Translations under genes and position numbers: made by a program | Shown here: piece after piece, positions 63,258 through 64,000 of the stretch | How the letters are laid out: each line of letters begins with the position of its first letter | Numbering within the stretch: position 1 is the stretch's first letter | Assembly (NCBI GenBank): GCA_039513195.1 | Contig: JBCCRM010000001.1 | Coordinates: forward strand, 124,001-188,000 | DNA from: Thermohalobaculum sp039513195 | GTDB lineage: Bacteria > Pseudomonadota > Alphaproteobacteria > Rhodobacterales > Rhodobacteraceae | DNA length: 64,000 nucleotides | Reading direction: 5' to 3' | Notes under the pieces: model-generated | The model's database searches: none | The model's input: the letters and a program-made list of their open reading frames with translations, nothing else | What the model was told of the DNA's origin: nothing

Positions 63258-64000
63258 CTAGCGGCGTGGCTTCGCGCGGCGCGTCGGCTCCGCCTCGGTC
63301 GGGTTTTCCGGCCAGGGATGTTTCGGGTAGCGGGCCCGCATGTCCTTGCGCACATCGGCGTAGGAGGAGGCCCAGAAGCCCGGAAGATCGCGGGTGGTTT
63401 GCACCGGGCGACCGGCCGGCGAGAGGAGCTCGACCACTAGGGGCAGCGGCGGTGTGCCGACGGTCGGGTGCTCGGTGACGCCGAAGAGCTCCTGCACCCG
63501 GATCGAGAGAACCGGCTCGGCCCGCGCATAGTCGATGGGCACCCGACCACCGAGGGGTGTCGCGAAGACCGCTGGGGCGGCACGGTCGGCCGCCTGGCGC
63601 GTGTCCCAGTCGACGAGCGCGTCGAGCGCTGCGAGGAGGTCTGTGCCGCGGATCTGATCCAGGCGCGTGAGGCCGGCGAGATGCGGCGTGAGCCAGCGGT
63701 CCAGGCTCTCCGTCAGTGCCGGGTCGGAGAGGTCGGGCAGGCGCTCGGCCCAGTCGCCCTGCCGCCGCAGCCACACGATCCTAGCCCTGAGCGCGAGGGC
63801 CGAATCGGGCCAGGGCAGGGCCGCCAGGCCGAGATCGCACACACCCTCGGCCAGGGCCGCGCCAAGTGCCTCCGGCGGGGCGTCGCGCCAGATCCGGTCG
63901 GCGAGGGTAATGGCGCCGAAGCGTTCCTGTTGGCGAGCCTCCACCTGGCGGTTGCGCCGCGACCAAGTGGCGGCGGAACGCCAGCGGATGCGGTCCTGGA
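63258..64000 (-). CDS. hrpB: ATP-dependent helicase HrpB, C-terminal part (cut by window edge)
   Basis: About 247 residues visible of a DEAH-box RNA helicase; the helicase core lies beyond position 64000. The visible part is the HrpB-specific C-terminal region: FGAITLADRIW, then LDRWLTPHLAGLT, the signature VPIDYARAEPVLSIRVQELFGVTEHPTV (landmark RVQELFG), PLVVELLSPAGRPVQTTRDLPGFW and YPKHPWPENP. It ends in a short basic tail. The frame is open to the window end, so the start is outside. Function in RNA metabolism is not well known. Confidence 0.9.
   Translation of the reverse strand, partial: QDRIRWRSAATWSRRNRQVEARQQERFGAITLADRIWRDAPPEALGAALAEGVCDLGLAALPWPDSALALRARIVWLRRQGDWAERLPDLSDPALTESLDRWLTPHLAGLTRLDQIRGTDLLAALDALVDWDTRQAADRAAPAVFATPLGGRVPIDYARAEPVLSIRVQELFGVTEHPTVGTPPLPLVVELLSPAGRPVQTTRDLPGFWASSYADVRKDMRARYPKHPWPENPTEAEPTRRAKPRR

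Overview
The window is a GC-rich (strong G/C preference at third codon positions), gene-dense chromosomal segment of an alphaproteobacterium, most likely Rhodobacterales or a near relative. The evidence is the gene order sdaA / rpiA / gor / hflK-hflC-DUF2065-degP, serC-serA / purA-DUF2842, DUF2849-cysI-DUF934, folP-glmM, a cysteine-poor L36, an alphaproteobacterial-type LexA box (GTTC-N7-GTTT) at uvrA and a ROSE-like RNA thermometer before an Hsp20 gene. I saw no tRNA, rRNA, transposase, phage gene or CRISPR array. Taxonomy below the class is inference.

Layout. 0-2.6 kb: an ATP-grasp ligase, a secreted trypsin-like protease, and an Hsp20 gene with a heat-shock promoter, a ROSE-like leader and a terminator. 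2.65-13.4 kb: one co-directional transport/activation operon: a large acyl-CoA ligase, LivG, LivH, a secreted protein with a VasI/TagO-like C-terminal domain, LivM, a periplasmic binding protein, a 44-aa membrane peptide, LivF and a PaaK-like CoA ligase. Import through a branched-chain-amino-acid-type ABC system is bracketed by two enzymes that could activate an acid as its CoA thioester. 13.4-20.5 kb (minus): rpmJ, rplT, rpmI, an MFS transporter, queA, a cyclophilin, a fused CoA-transferase, coaD and a CBS protein. 20.9-24.8 kb (minus): uvrA with an SOS box, and an AraC regulator. 25.0-29.3 kb (plus): a 48-aa membrane peptide, lrgA-lrgB with a folded leader, a PhyH-type dioxygenase, ssb and a TauE-type permease. 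29.6-30.6 kb: a signal-less V8-like protease in a locally AT-rich patch. 30.9-34.0 kb: gyrA and a small lipoprotein. 34.1-37.9 kb (minus): a DUF2332 protein and the sulfite reductase operon. 38.2-40.6 kb: folP-glmM. 41.1-45.3 kb: leucine dehydrogenase, divergent from serC-serA. 45.7-46.3 kb: a broken phosphotransferase gene. 46.3-51.2 kb: purA, DUF2842, a 762-aa acidic protein and thiN. 51.4-60.6 kb: sdaA, rpiA, gor, hflK, hflC, DUF2065, degP and an aminotransferase. 60.6-64 kb (minus): a small secreted protein, glutamate dehydrogenase, a YHS-domain protein and the C-terminal part of hrpB.

Most content is housekeeping. The parts that deserve attention are the ABC/CoA-ligase operon with its VasI-like member, the structured leaders (ROSE, lrgA, serC), and a family of modular palindromic repeats that fills several otherwise empty intergenic gaps (20.6, 27.5, 40.6-41.1, 45.3-45.7, 47.9 and 62.5 kb).
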